From positions 1 to 30,218 of the forward strand of contig JAXMDK010000028.1 of NCBI GenBank assembly GCA_046348855.1: a stretch of DNA of 30,218 nucleotides, read 5' to 3'. The DNA comes from TMP-24 sp046348855 (GTDB lineage Bacteria; Pseudomonadota; Alphaproteobacteria; Rhodobacterales; Rhodobacteraceae). The notes under the pieces are model-generated. The model was given only the letters and a program-made list of their open reading frames with translations. It had not been told where the DNA came from and made no database searches. This document shows, piece after piece, positions 7,652 to 17,333 of the stretch (its first letter is position 1; the number at the start of each line of letters is the position of its first letter). The translations under genes and the position numbers were made by a program.

Positions 7652-8536
7652 ATGTCCGTCCTCGTCAACGAAAACACCAAGGTCATCTGCCAGGGCTTCA
7701 CCGGCAGCCAGGGCACCTTCCATTCCGAGCAGGCCATCGCCTACGGCACCAAGATGGTCGGCGGCGTTACCCCCGGCAAGGGCGGCACCCTCCACCTGAA
7801 CCTGCCGGTCTTCGACAGCGTGCACGAGGCGATGGCGAAGACCGGGGCCGACGCCTCGGTCATCTATGTCCCCCCACCCTTCGCGGCGGATTCGATCCTC
7901 GAGGCGATCGACGCCGAAATCCCGCTGGTCGTGTGCATCACCGAGGGCATCCCGGTTCTGGACATGATGAAGGTCAAGCGGGCGCTGTCGGGGTCGAAGA
8001 CCCGCCTGATCGGCCCGAACTGCCCCGGCGTCATCACGCCGGGCGCCTGCAAGATCGGCATCATGCCCGGCCACATCCACAAGCGCGGCTCGGTCGGGGT
8101 GGTCAGCCGGTCGGGCACGCTGACCTATGAGGCGGTCAAGCAGACCTCGGACCTCGGCCTCGGCCAGTCCACCGCCGTCGGCATCGGCGGCGACCCGATC
8201 AAGGGCACCGAACATATCGACGTGCTCGAGATGTTTCTGGCCGACCCCGAAACGAAGTCCATCATCATGATCGGCGAGATCGGCGGCTCGGCCGAGGAAG
8301 AGGCCGCGCAGTTCCTGGCCGATGAAAAGAAGCGCGGCCGCTGGAAACCCACCGCCGGCTTCATCGCCGGCCGCACCGCGCCCAAGGGCCGCCGCATGGG
8401 CCACGCCGGGGCCATCGTCGCCGGCGGCAAGGGCGATGCGGAATCGAAGATCGAGGCGATGAAGGCCGCCGGCATCATCGTCGCCGACAGCCCGGCCGGG
8501 CTGGGCGAGGCGGTGCTGAAGGCGATCAAGGGATGA
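7652..8536 (+). CDS. sucD: Succinyl-CoA synthetase, alpha subunit
   Basis: Alpha subunit of succinate-CoA ligase; binds CoA and carries the phosphohistidine. The 294-residue protein starts MSVLVNENTKVICQGFTGSQ, with the CoA-binding Rossmann domain (TPGKGG, YVPPPFAAD) and then the ligase domain. RRMGHAGAIV contains the catalytic histidine at about residue 251, and GPNCPGVI and SRSGTLTYE are family signatures. I chose the ATG at 7652 because AGGAG stands just upstream and the family begins there; an upstream ATG at 7625 would read through the repeat. It is separated from sucC by two lipoprotein genes but must pair with it. Confidence 0.97.
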   Translation: MSVLVNENTKVICQGFTGSQGTFHSEQAIAYGTKMVGGVTPGKGGTLHLNLPVFDSVHEAMAKTGADASVIYVPPPFAADSILEAIDAEIPLVVCITEGIPVLDMMKVKRALSGSKTRLIGPNCPGVITPGACKIGIMPGHIHKRGSVGVVSRSGTLTYEAVKQTSDLGLGQSTAVGIGGDPIKGTEHIDVLEMFLADPETKSIIMIGEIGGSAEEEAAQFLADEKKRGRWKPTAGFIAGRTAPKGRRMGHAGAIVAGGKGDAESKIEAMKAAGIIVADSPAGLGEAVLKAIKG

Positions 8537-8588
8537 ACGGACGGCGTCCGCGCGACCAGGACGCCGCCGCCAGGGGAACGTAACGGCA

Positions 8589-9299
8589 ATGCCCATCTTT
8601 CGCATCGCAGACCGGATGCATTATTTCGTCGACGTGCCGCGCTGCGCCGGCGCCTCGGTCGAGGCCTACCTTGCCCGGCGGTTCGGTCCGCTCGCCTTCG
8701 TCAACACCGGCTTTCTGGCCGAGCCCGAGGCGCAGCGCTGGTCCCGCTCGTCGCCGCAGCACCTGCCGCTCGACGCGTTCCGAAAGCTGGTTCCGGCGGA
8801 CTGGATCGTCTCGTCCTTCGCGGTGGTGCGCCATCCGCTGACGCGGCTCCTGTCGGCCTTCCGCTTCCAGGTCGAGGTCGAACGCACCGTCGCGCGGCTG
8901 TGGTCGATCGACGAATGGTTCGACGACTGGCTGAAACGCCGGGAAAGCGAGCCCTTCGCCTACGACAATCACCTGCGCCCGATGTCCGACCTGGTGCCCG
9001 AGGATGCGACCGTGTTCCGGATGGAGCAGGGGCTTGCGCCGGTGGTGGCCCATCTCGACCGGCTGGCCGGCAACAGCGACGGCCCCCGCAGCATCGCGGC
9101 GAAGAATGTCAGCGGCAAGGCCCGGCCCGACGATGCGGCGCGCCTGACGCCGTCGCCCGAGACGCTGGCCCGCATCGCCGACCACTACGCCACCGATTTC
9201 CGCCGCTTCGGCTATTCGGCAGACACGATCCCCGATGCGACAGACCGGCAGACCGACCTCAAGGGCCTGATCGCCAGCCAGATCGGGGGACGCGGATGA
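8589..9299 (+). CDS. Sulfotransferase-family protein
   Basis: A 236-residue protein. HYFVDVPRCAGASVEAYL (residues 11-28) resembles the 5'-phosphosulfate loop (PKCAGTS type) of the sulfotransferase_2 family, and VVRHPLTRLLSAFRF (about 79-93) matches its 3'-phosphate-binding Arg/Ser segment. These enzymes transfer sulfate from PAPS to sugars or other acceptors; the acceptor is unknown. The loop has Arg in place of the usual Lys and Ala in place of Thr, so activity is uncertain. It sits between sucD and the DUF805 gene, followed by 125 bp (9300-9424) with no gene I can support. Confidence 0.72.
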   Translation: MPIFRIADRMHYFVDVPRCAGASVEAYLARRFGPLAFVNTGFLAEPEAQRWSRSSPQHLPLDAFRKLVPADWIVSSFAVVRHPLTRLLSAFRFQVEVERTVARLWSIDEWFDDWLKRRESEPFAYDNHLRPMSDLVPEDATVFRMEQGLAPVVAHLDRLAGNSDGPRSIAAKNVSGKARPDDAARLTPSPETLARIADHYATDFRRFGYSADTIPDATDRQTDLKGLIASQIGGRG

Positions 9300-9424
9300 T
9301 ACGCATTTCCCATAACGGCTGCGCCCAGATGACACGGGCGACGGCAGCCCAAGTGGGCGCGAAACGCCTGCCGGAGGGCAGGCCAACGCTGATGGTGCTG
9401 GCGCACGGGCAAGGGAGCTGACCG

Positions 9425-9874
9425 ATGGGGCCGGTTCAGGCGATCACTACCTGTCTCAGGAAAACCTTCCATTTCTCTGGCCGCGCCTCGCGGCCGGAGT
9501 TCTGGTGGTTCGCCCCTCCTTGGCTGGTTTTCACTTTGCTTCCGACGATCCTCCTCACCCCCGAAACCGCTGGTAAGGAGCAGGTGCTTGCTGTCTTTTT
9601 TGTGCGCGTCGCACTGTGCCTGCCGGTGCTGAGCGTTGCGGCGCGGCGCGTGGTCGATGCCGGCTTCGACCCGACCTGGATCGGTTGGGGCTTCTCGGGC
9701 ATCTTCTTTGGCCTAGGCCTGCATGACATCGTTAGTATCGCACCGCCACAAGCACAGACTGCGTGGATGCCCCCTGCCGCCACGGCGATCCTGAGCCTTT
9801 CGGCTCTTTCCCTTGCTTACGTGCTCACACGCCCTTCCAAACCCGGTCCCAACCCCCTTGAGGTGACCCCATGA
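9425..9874 (+). CDS. DUF805 family inner-membrane protein
   Basis: A 149-residue protein with about four hydrophobic membrane segments. The N-terminus shows FHFSGRASRPEFWWF, the typical DUF805 start (F.GRASR.EFW), and a basic RRVVDAGFDPTW segment follows as in YhaH/YhaI-like proteins. The function of the family is unknown. Its stop overlaps the sucA start (ATGA at 9871-9874), so translation of sucA is probably coupled to it. That makes it part of the same transcript even though it has no known link to 2-oxoglutarate oxidation. Confidence 0.82.
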   Translation: MGPVQAITTCLRKTFHFSGRASRPEFWWFAPPWLVFTLLPTILLTPETAGKEQVLAVFFVRVALCLPVLSVAARRVVDAGFDPTWIGWGFSGIFFGLGLHDIVSIAPPQAQTAWMPPAATAILSLSALSLAYVLTRPSKPGPNPLEVTP

Positions 9875-12819
9875 CCGACCATCCCCAGAACGACCAGTTC
9901 CACGCCTCGTCCTTCCTGCAAGGGGCGAACGCCGAATATGTCGAACAGATGTATGCCCGTTTCGCCGCCGATCCGCAGGCGGTCGACAGCACCTGGGCGG
10001 CCTTCTTCCGCTCGCTCGGCGACAGCGAGCGCGATGTGCGGAAAGAGGCGCAGGGCGCCTCGTGGACTCGGCCCGACTGGCCGCCGGTGCCGACCGACGA
10101 CCTGACCGCCGCGCTGACCGGCGAATGGCCCGTCGACGGCAAGGCCGCCGCCGAAAAGATCCGCGCCAAGGCCGCGCAGGTGGGCGTGGCGATCACCGAC
10201 GAACAGCTGAAGCGCGCCGTGCTCGACAGCCTGCGGGCGCTGATGCTGATCCGCGCCTACCGCATCCGCGGCCATCTGGCCGCCGACCTCGATCCGCTCG
10301 GTATGACCGAACGCGGCAACCACCCCGAGCTTGACCCGGCTTCCTACGGCTTCACCGAGGCTGACATGGACCGGCCGATCTTCATCGACATGGTGCTGGG
10401 GCTGGAACATGCCTCGATGCGCGAGATCGTCGAGATCGTGCGGCGCACCTATTGCGGCACCTTCGCGCTGCAATACATGCACATTTCCGACCCGGCGCAG
10501 TCGGCCTGGCTGAAGGAGCGGATCGAAGGCTACGGCAAGGAAATCACCTTCACCCGAGAGGGTCGCCGCGCCATCCTGAACAAGCTGGTCGAGGCCGAAG
10601 GGTTCGAGAAGTTCCTGCATGTGAAATACACCGGCACCAAGCGTTTCGGCCTGGACGGGGCCGAGGCGCTGATCCCGGCGATGGAACAGATCGTCAAGCG
10701 CGGAGGCGCGCTCGGCGTCAAGGAAGTGGTCATCGGCATGCCCCACCGCGGGCGGCTGAACATCCTGGCCAACGTCATGCAGAAGCCCTACCGGGCGATC
10801 TTCAACGAGTTCCAGGGCGGCAGCTTCAAGCCCGACTCGGTCGACGGCTCGGGCGACGTGAAATACCACCTCGGCGCCTCGTCCGACCGGGCCTTCGACG
10901 GCAACACCGTGCACCTGTCGCTGACCGCCAACCCCAGCCACCTGGAGGCGGTCAACCCCGTGGTGCTGGGCAAGGTCCGCGCCAAGCAGGACCAGATGAA
11001 CGACCAGGCCGAACGCGGGGCGGTGCTGCCGGTGCTCTTGCACGGCGACGCGGCCTTTGCCGGCCAGGGCGTCGTGGCGGAATGTTTCGGCCTGTCGGGG
11101 CTCAAGGGCCACCGCACCGGCGGCACCATGCACATCATCGTCAACAACCAGATCGGCTTTACCACCGCACCGGCCTATTCGCGGTCGTCGCCCTACCCCA
11201 CCGACATCGCGCTAATGGTCGAGGCCCCGATCTTCCACGTCAACGGCGACGATCCCGAAGCCGTGGTCCATGCCGCCAAGGTCGCCACCGAGTTCCGCCA
11301 GAAGTTCCACAAGGACGTGGTCATCGACATCTTCTGTTATCGCCGCTTCGGCCATAACGAAGGCGACGAGCCGATGTTCACCAACCCGGCGATGTACACC
11401 CGCATCCGCCGGCAGAAGACCACGCTGCAGATCTATACCGAACGGCTGGTCGCCGACGGGCTGATCCCCGAAGGCGAGATCGACGACATGAAGGCCGCCT
11501 TCCAGGCGCGGCTCAACGAGGAGTTCGAGGTCGGCAAGGACTACAAGCCCAACAAGGCCGACTGGCTGGACGGGCGCTGGAAAACGCTGACCACCAAGGA
11601 TCTCGACAATTACCAGCGCGGCGAGACCTGGATCAAGCCCGAGACGATGGCCGAAGTCGGCGCGGCGCTGACCCGCGTGCCCGAAGGCTTCGACCTGCAC
11701 AAGACCGTGGGCCGCCTTCTGGAGGCCAAGGCCAAAATGTTCGAGACCGGCAAGGGCTTCGACTGGGCCACCGCCGAGGCGCTGGCCTTCGGATCGCTTC
11801 TGACCGAAGGCTTCCCGGTCCGCCTGTCGGGGCAGGACTGCACCCGCGGCACCTTCAGCCAGCGCCACTCCGCCTTCGTCGACCAGACGACCGAGGAACG
11901 CCACTATCCGCTGAACCACATCCGCCCCGGCCAGTCGCGCTATGACGTCATCGACTCGATGCTGTCGGAATATGCGGTGCTGGGCTTCGAATACGGCTAT
12001 TCGCTCTCGGAGCCGAACGCCCTGACCCTGTGGGAAGCCCAGTTCGGCGACTTCGCCAACGGCGCGCAGATCATGTTCGACCAGTTCATCAACTCGGGCG
12101 AAAGCAAATGGCTGCGCATGTCGGGCCTCGTCTGCCTTCTGCCGCACGGATTTGAGGGACAGGGCCCGGAACATTCCTCGGCCCGGCTCGAACGGTTCCT
12201 GCAGATGTCGGCGCACGACAACTGGATCGTCGCCAACTGCACCACACCGTCGAACTACTTCCACGTCCTGCGCCGCCAGATGCACCGCGACTTCCGCAAA
12301 CCGCTGATCCTGATGACGCCCAAATCGCTGTTGCGCCATCCGATGTGCATCTCGGACACCGAGGATTTCACCACCGGCAGCTATTTCCACCGCGTGCTGT
12401 GGGACGATGCGCAGAAGGGCCATTCGGCGCTGAAGCTGAAGCCCGACGCCAAGATCAAGCGGGTCGTCCTCTGTTCGGGCAAGGTCTACTTCGACCTTCT
12501 GGCCGAACGCGACGCGCGCGGGCAGGACGACACCTATCTGCTTCGTGTCGAACAGCTCTATCCGATCCCCGGCCGGTCGCTCAGGACGGAACTTTCCCGC
12601 TTCCTGCAGGCCGAGTGGGTCTGGTGCCAGGAAGAACCGCGCAACCAGGGCGCCTGGTTCCACATCGAGCCCGAGCTGGAGCTGATCCTGACCGAACTGG
12701 GCGCCAAGCACAAACGCGCCCGCTATGCCGGCCGCGTCGCCTCGGCCTCGCCCGCGACGGGGCTGGCCAGCCGCCACAAGCATGAACAGGAAACCCTAGT
12801 CAAAGAGGCCCTGGGCTGA
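9871..12819 (+). CDS. sucA: 2-oxoglutarate dehydrogenase E1 component
   Basis: Thiamine-diphosphate-dependent decarboxylase of the 2-oxoglutarate dehydrogenase complex; it transfers the succinyl group to the lipoyl arm of SucB. The 982-residue protein has the full family length. The N-terminus (SFLQGANAEYVEQMYARF) is the E2-contacting helix; GMPHRGRLNIL lies near residue 290; HGDAAFAGQG near residue 391 and NNQIGFTT form the ThDP/Mg site; YRRFGHNEGDEP carries active-site His; and the transketolase-like pyrimidine domain and C-terminal domain (LPHGFEGQGPEHSSARLERF) follow. It overlaps the DUF805 stop by 4 bp, and sucB follows after 21 bases. Confidence 0.98.
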   Translation: MTDHPQNDQFHASSFLQGANAEYVEQMYARFAADPQAVDSTWAAFFRSLGDSERDVRKEAQGASWTRPDWPPVPTDDLTAALTGEWPVDGKAAAEKIRAKAAQVGVAITDEQLKRAVLDSLRALMLIRAYRIRGHLAADLDPLGMTERGNHPELDPASYGFTEADMDRPIFIDMVLGLEHASMREIVEIVRRTYCGTFALQYMHISDPAQSAWLKERIEGYGKEITFTREGRRAILNKLVEAEGFEKFLHVKYTGTKRFGLDGAEALIPAMEQIVKRGGALGVKEVVIGMPHRGRLNILANVMQKPYRAIFNEFQGGSFKPDSVDGSGDVKYHLGASSDRAFDGNTVHLSLTANPSHLEAVNPVVLGKVRAKQDQMNDQAERGAVLPVLLHGDAAFAGQGVVAECFGLSGLKGHRTGGTMHIIVNNQIGFTTAPAYSRSSPYPTDIALMVEAPIFHVNGDDPEAVVHAAKVATEFRQKFHKDVVIDIFCYRRFGHNEGDEPMFTNPAMYTRIRRQKTTLQIYTERLVADGLIPEGEIDDMKAAFQARLNEEFEVGKDYKPNKADWLDGRWKTLTTKDLDNYQRGETWIKPETMAEVGAALTRVPEGFDLHKTVGRLLEAKAKMFETGKGFDWATAEALAFGSLLTEGFPVRLSGQDCTRGTFSQRHSAFVDQTTEERHYPLNHIRPGQSRYDVIDSMLSEYAVLGFEYGYSLSEPNALTLWEAQFGDFANGAQIMFDQFINSGESKWLRMSGLVCLLPHGFEGQGPEHSSARLERFLQMSAHDNWIVANCTTPSNYFHVLRRQMHRDFRKPLILMTPKSLLRHPMCISDTEDFTTGSYFHRVLWDDAQKGHSALKLKPDAKIKRVVLCSGKVYFDLLAERDARGQDDTYLLRVEQLYPIPGRSLRTELSRFLQAEWVWCQEEPRNQGAWFHIEPELELILTELGAKHKRARYAGRVASASPATGLASRHKHEQETLVKEALG

Positions 12820-12840
12820 GGCCCGGGTTTTCAGGAGCGT

Positions 12841-14067
<1,227 letters not shown>

Positions 14068-14082
14068 GGGTGGTTTGAGAGA

Positions 14083-14637
14083 TTGAGCATCACGGAGCGC
14101 AAACGTGACGTCGACGGCTTCCTAGCTCGGCTGAACGGGGAAAGCCCAAGGGCGCGAATCCTTTTGGAGGCCGGCTTCCTTGAGGAACTGCTACGTTCTG
14201 CAATTCGTCAGCGACTTGCCAATAATACTTCGTCCGACGATCTTTTCGGCGGAACGAGTTCATTAGGCTTGGTAGTCTTGGCAAAACATGCTCACTCCCT
14301 CGGTCTGATCGGAAAGCGCGAGCTGGATGCCATGAGGGGATTTGCAAAAGCTCGAAACAAGATCGCTCATTCTTGGCGAGCCGATTTTACCGATTTAGAA
14401 ATTCAGAAGATCGCGGCATCCATTCAATACATCAAACTGGTCGGTGAGGCTACAATGGCCGACCATCAGCGCTGTTTTGCCCGCTTGGACTACCTAGGCC
14501 TCTATCTGACCGAGGAATTGGGCAATCGTTTTGCCGGAATGCCACCGACGATTTACGATGGGGGTATCTTTACCACCAGCCTGTCCGTCCATGCCGACAC
14601 CGGCCGACACGAAATCAAGACGGGGTCGGATTCATGA
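14083..14637 (+). CDS. MltR-like / DUF4145-like protein
   Basis: A 184-residue soluble protein starting at TTG (GAGA upstream). The segment ARILLEAGFLEELLRSAIRQ, then FGGTSSLGLVVLAKHAHSLG and finally FAKARNKIAHSW, follows the MltR (mannitol repressor) pattern in which an RN..AH motif ends the helical core. MltR itself represses mannitol genes, but this family is broad and functionally diverse, so a role in mannitol is not implied. The gene is visibly richer in A/T than sucB and lpd and uses codons such as AAT, ATT and TTA that its neighbours avoid, suggesting later acquisition. It follows sucB by 15 bases. Confidence 0.65.
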   Translation: MSITERKRDVDGFLARLNGESPRARILLEAGFLEELLRSAIRQRLANNTSSDDLFGGTSSLGLVVLAKHAHSLGLIGKRELDAMRGFAKARNKIAHSWRADFTDLEIQKIAASIQYIKLVGEATMADHQRCFARLDYLGLYLTEELGNRFAGMPPTIYDGGIFTTSLSVHADTGRHEIKTGSDS

Positions 14638-14653
14638 GCCAGACCCCACAACA

Positions 14654-14672
14654 CCCGTAGGGTGCGCGCACC
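14654..14672. repeat. Second CCCGTAGGGTG repeat
   Basis: CCCGTAGGGTG at 14654-14664 is identical to 7577-7587. It runs into the perfect 12-bp palindrome GGTGCGCGCACC (14661-14672). As at sucD, it lies directly ahead of the ribosome binding site of the next gene and after a gene that interrupts the TCA locus. Confidence 0.5.
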
Positions 14673-14688
14673 ATCAAGGAGCCTCCCC

Positions 14689-14931
14689 ATGCAACTGATC
14701 GCCCGCTTCTCGCCCCCCGCCTACGACGCCTGGAAATCCGACTTCGACGCCCATGCCGAAGACCGTGACCAGTCCGGCCTGACGCTTTTGCAACTCTGGC
14801 GCTCGGCCGACAGCCCGGCCGGCGCGGTCGCGCTGTTCGAAGTCCACGACCGCAAGGCCGCCCAGGGTTGGCTTGATCGCCAGGCGGCGCTGCACGGCGC
14901 GGTCGAGGCCGAATTCGTCCGCACCGCCTGA
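14689..14931 (+). CDS. Small conserved-looking protein, function unknown
   Basis: An 80-residue protein starting MQLIARFSPPAYDAWKSDFD. I chose the ATG at 14689 because AAGGAG lies 8 bases upstream; a GTG at 14662 would run through the repeat. It has an alternating strand-helix pattern (LTLLQLWRSAD, AVALFEVHDRKAAQGWLDR) that would suit a small ferredoxin-like alpha/beta fold, as in antibiotic-biosynthesis-monooxygenase-like domains, but I cannot assign it. No membrane segment or signal peptide. It sits just before two MAPEG-type genes and may be co-transcribed with them. Confidence 0.62.
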   Translation: MQLIARFSPPAYDAWKSDFDAHAEDRDQSGLTLLQLWRSADSPAGAVALFEVHDRKAAQGWLDRQAALHGAVEAEFVRTA

Positions 14932-14979
14932 GACGCCTCATCCCGCCGCCGCCCGGCGGCCCCCGAACCGGAGGAACGA

Positions 14980-15366
14980 ATGTCCAGCGAACTCACCATC
15001 CTCGCGCTTTTCGGCCTGCTGACCATGGTGCAGATCCTCGTCCATGTGCTGACCGCCACCGGGCCGCTCGGCCTGCCCTATCTGGTCGGCCCGCGCGACG
15101 AGGATCGCAGGCTCACCGGCATCCCCGGCCGCTGCAAGCGCGCCGCCGAAAATTCGGTCACCGCGCTGGCGCTCTTCGCGCCCGCCGTGCTGCTGCTCCA
15201 GGCCAAGGGCGCCTTCACCCCCGGCACGCTCCTGGCCGCGCAGGTCTTCCTGATCATGCGGCTGATCTACGCGCTGGCCTATCCGCTCGGCACGCCCTGG
15301 CTGCGCACCCTGGTCTGGGTGGTGGCGTTCCTCTGCAACCTCTGGCTCTACGCCGCGATCCTCTGA
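14980..15366 (+). CDS. MAPEG-family membrane protein
   Basis: A 128-residue protein with four predicted membrane helices. The segment GRCKRAAENSVTALALFAP carries the R..RA..N..E/A pattern at the start of helix 2, which in MAPEG proteins binds glutathione or lipid. RLIYALAYPLG is the family's helix-3 signature. MAPEG proteins include microsomal glutathione transferases and related enzymes; the substrate in bacteria is mostly unknown. GGAGG lies upstream of the ATG. It is followed 14 bases later by a paralogue of similar size. Confidence 0.8.
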   Translation: MSSELTILALFGLLTMVQILVHVLTATGPLGLPYLVGPRDEDRRLTGIPGRCKRAAENSVTALALFAPAVLLLQAKGAFTPGTLLAAQVFLIMRLIYALAYPLGTPWLRTLVWVVAFLCNLWLYAAIL

Positions 15367-15380
15367 CCTCCGGCCCGACC

Positions 15381-15776
15381 ATGACCCCCGAACTCACCGC
15401 CCTTGCCCTTGCCGGCCTGCTGCAGATGGTCCAGATCGCGCTCTTCGCCGCGCCGGCCAACATCGACCTCGGCCCCGGCTACACCACCTCGGCCCGCGAC
15501 CGGCCGCCTTCGCGGGCGCTGTCGCAGCTGACGGGCCGGATGCAGCGGGCGATGAACAACCATTTCGAGGGGCTGATCCTCTTCACGCTCGCGGTGGTGG
15601 TCGTCACGCTGTCCGGCGCCTCTGGCCCGCTGACCCGGGCCTGCGCCTGGACCTACCTCGGCGCACGGCTTCTCTACGTGCCCGCCTATGCCTTCGGCTG
15701 GCGGCCCTGGCGGTCGGCCATCTGGGCGGTCGGGCTGGCCGCAACCGGCCTCATGATCCTGGCGGCACTGTTGTGA
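15381..15776 (+). CDS. MAPEG-family membrane protein, tandem paralogue
   Basis: A 131-residue paralogue of the preceding gene, with four membrane helices. It begins MTPELTALALAGLLQMVQIA (compare SSELTILALFGLLTMVQIL), and GRMQRAMNNHFEGLILFT matches the substrate-binding RA.NN.E motif better than its neighbour does. RLLYVPAYAFG is the helix-3 signature. The N-E pair present here and partly replaced in the first copy suggests the two copies have diverged in function. The 120 bases up to lpd hold only the lpd ribosome binding site and no clear promoter. Confidence 0.82.
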   Translation: MTPELTALALAGLLQMVQIALFAAPANIDLGPGYTTSARDRPPSRALSQLTGRMQRAMNNHFEGLILFTLAVVVVTLSGASGPLTRACAWTYLGARLLYVPAYAFGWRPWRSAIWAVGLAATGLMILAALL

Positions 15777-15896
15777 CCCGCCTCTTCCGTTCTCAAATAT
15801 CCTCGGGGCGTGACGCTGGTTGCGCCACCGGTTCGAGAAACCAGCGGCGCGGAGGGCAGACAGCCCCCGGCCTTCGCCAGCGAAAGGACCGCTCTC

Positions 15897-17285
15897 ATGG
15901 CAAGCTTTGACGTCATCATCATCGGCGCCGGCCCCGGCGGCTATGTCGCCGCCATCCGCTGCGCCCAGCTCGGGCTGAAGACCGCGGTGGTCGAAGGGCG
16001 CGACACGCTGGGCGGCACCTGCCTGAACGTCGGCTGCATCCCGTCGAAGGCGCTCCTGCATGCCAGCCATTCCCTGCACGAGGCCGAGGCGAACTTCGCC
16101 AAGATGGGGCTGATCGGCGCGCCGCCCACCGTCGACTGGGCGCAGATGCAGGCCTACAAGGCCGACGTGGTGTCGACCAACACCAAGGGGATCGAGTTCC
16201 TCTTCAAGAAGAACAAGATCACCTGGATCAAGGGCTGGGCCGCAATCCCGGCGCCGGGCCAGGTTAAGGTCGGCGACGAACTGCACGACGCCCGCCACAT
16301 CGTCATCGCCAGCGGCTCGGAACCCTCGCCCCTGCCGGGCGTGGAGGTCGACGAGAAGGTCATCGTCACCTCGACCGGCGCGCTGGCGCTGGCGGCGATT
16401 CCCAAAAAGCTGGTGGTCATCGGCGCCGGCGTCATCGGGCTGGAGATGGGGTCGGTCTATGCCCGCCTCGGATCGGAGGTCACGGTCGTCGAATATCTGG
16501 ATGCGATCACCCCCGGCATGGACGGCGAGGTCGCCAAGACGCTGGAGCGGATCCTGAAGAAGCAGGGGCTGAAGTTCGTCCTCGGGGCGGCGGTCCAGTC
16601 GGCGACGGTGAAGGACGGGCAGGCCAGCCTCAGCTACAAGCTGCGCAAGACCGGCAAGGAAGAAACGCTCCAAGCCGATTGCGTGCTCCTGGCCACCGGC
16701 CGCCGGCCCTTCGTCGCCGGCCTCGGGCTCGACGCTCTGGGTGTCGAGATGACGCCGAGGGGCCAGGTCAGGACCGATGCCCATTTCGCCACCAACATCC
16801 CCGGCCTTTTCGCCATCGGCGACGCGATAGAAGGCCCGATGCTGGCCCACAAGGCCGAAGACGAAGGCATGGCGGTGGCCGAGGTGATCGCCGGGCGCGC
16901 CGGCCATGTGAACTACGCGGTCATCCCCGGCGTCATCTACACCACGCCCGAGGTCGCCAGCGTCGGCAAGACCGAGGAACAGCTGAAGGACGAGGGCCGC
17001 GCCTACAAGGTCGGCAAGTTCCCGTTCATGGGCAATGCCCGCGCCAAGGCGGTGTTCCTGGGCGAGGGCTTCGTCAAGCTGATCGCCGACGCCGCCACCG
17101 ACCGGATTCTGGGCGCGCACATCATCGGTCCGGCGGCGGGCGAGCTGATCCACGAAATCTGCGTGGCGATGGAGTTCGGCGCCTCGGCCCAAGACGTGGC
17201 GCTGACCTGCCATGCCCACCCGACCTTCTCGGAGGCGGTGCGCGAGGCGGCGCTGGCCTGCGGCGACGGGGCGATCCACGTCTGA
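15897..17285 (+). CDS. lpd: Dihydrolipoamide dehydrogenase (E3)
   Basis: FAD enzyme that reoxidises the dihydrolipoyl arm of SucB and passes electrons to NAD. The 462-residue protein starts MASFDVIIIGAGPGGYVAAI (FAD-binding). GGTCLNVGCIPSKALL holds the redox disulfide, Cys42 and Cys47. VVIGAGVIGLEMGSVYARLG is the NAD-binding loop, FAIGDAIEGPMLAHKAEDEG the second FAD contact, and CHAHPTFSEA carries the catalytic His-Glu pair near the C-terminus. I chose the ATG at 15897 with AAAGGA upstream; a GTG at 15810 adds 29 residues without family support. It completes the complex with sucA and sucB and is the last gene before a strong terminator. Confidence 0.97.
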   Translation: MASFDVIIIGAGPGGYVAAIRCAQLGLKTAVVEGRDTLGGTCLNVGCIPSKALLHASHSLHEAEANFAKMGLIGAPPTVDWAQMQAYKADVVSTNTKGIEFLFKKNKITWIKGWAAIPAPGQVKVGDELHDARHIVIASGSEPSPLPGVEVDEKVIVTSTGALALAAIPKKLVVIGAGVIGLEMGSVYARLGSEVTVVEYLDAITPGMDGEVAKTLERILKKQGLKFVLGAAVQSATVKDGQASLSYKLRKTGKEETLQADCVLLATGRRPFVAGLGLDALGVEMTPRGQVRTDAHFATNIPGLFAIGDAIEGPMLAHKAEDEGMAVAEVIAGRAGHVNYAVIPGVIYTTPEVASVGKTEEQLKDEGRAYKVGKFPFMGNARAKAVFLGEGFVKLIADAATDRILGAHIIGPAAGELIHEICVAMEFGASAQDVALTCHAHPTFSEAVREAALACGDGAIHV

Positions 17286-17292
17286 AAACAGC

Positions 17293-17325
17293 AAGGGGCG
17301 CCGGTCATCCCGGCGCCCCTTTTCG
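17293..17325. terminator. Bidirectional terminator between lpd and pirin gene
   Basis: AAGGGGCGCCGG (17293-17304) pairs perfectly with CCGGCGCCCCTT (17310-17321) across a TCATC loop. Short runs of T follow on the + strand and of A precede it, so it can serve both lpd and the convergent pirin gene. Confidence 0.85.
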
Positions 17326-17333
17326 TCTTGCGG

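Noticed and set aside
15348..17294. Very long open frame on the minus strand opposite lpd
   Set aside because: It lacks any family-like motif and is the mirror of a confident gene; high third-position GC produces such long antisense frames throughout this window.
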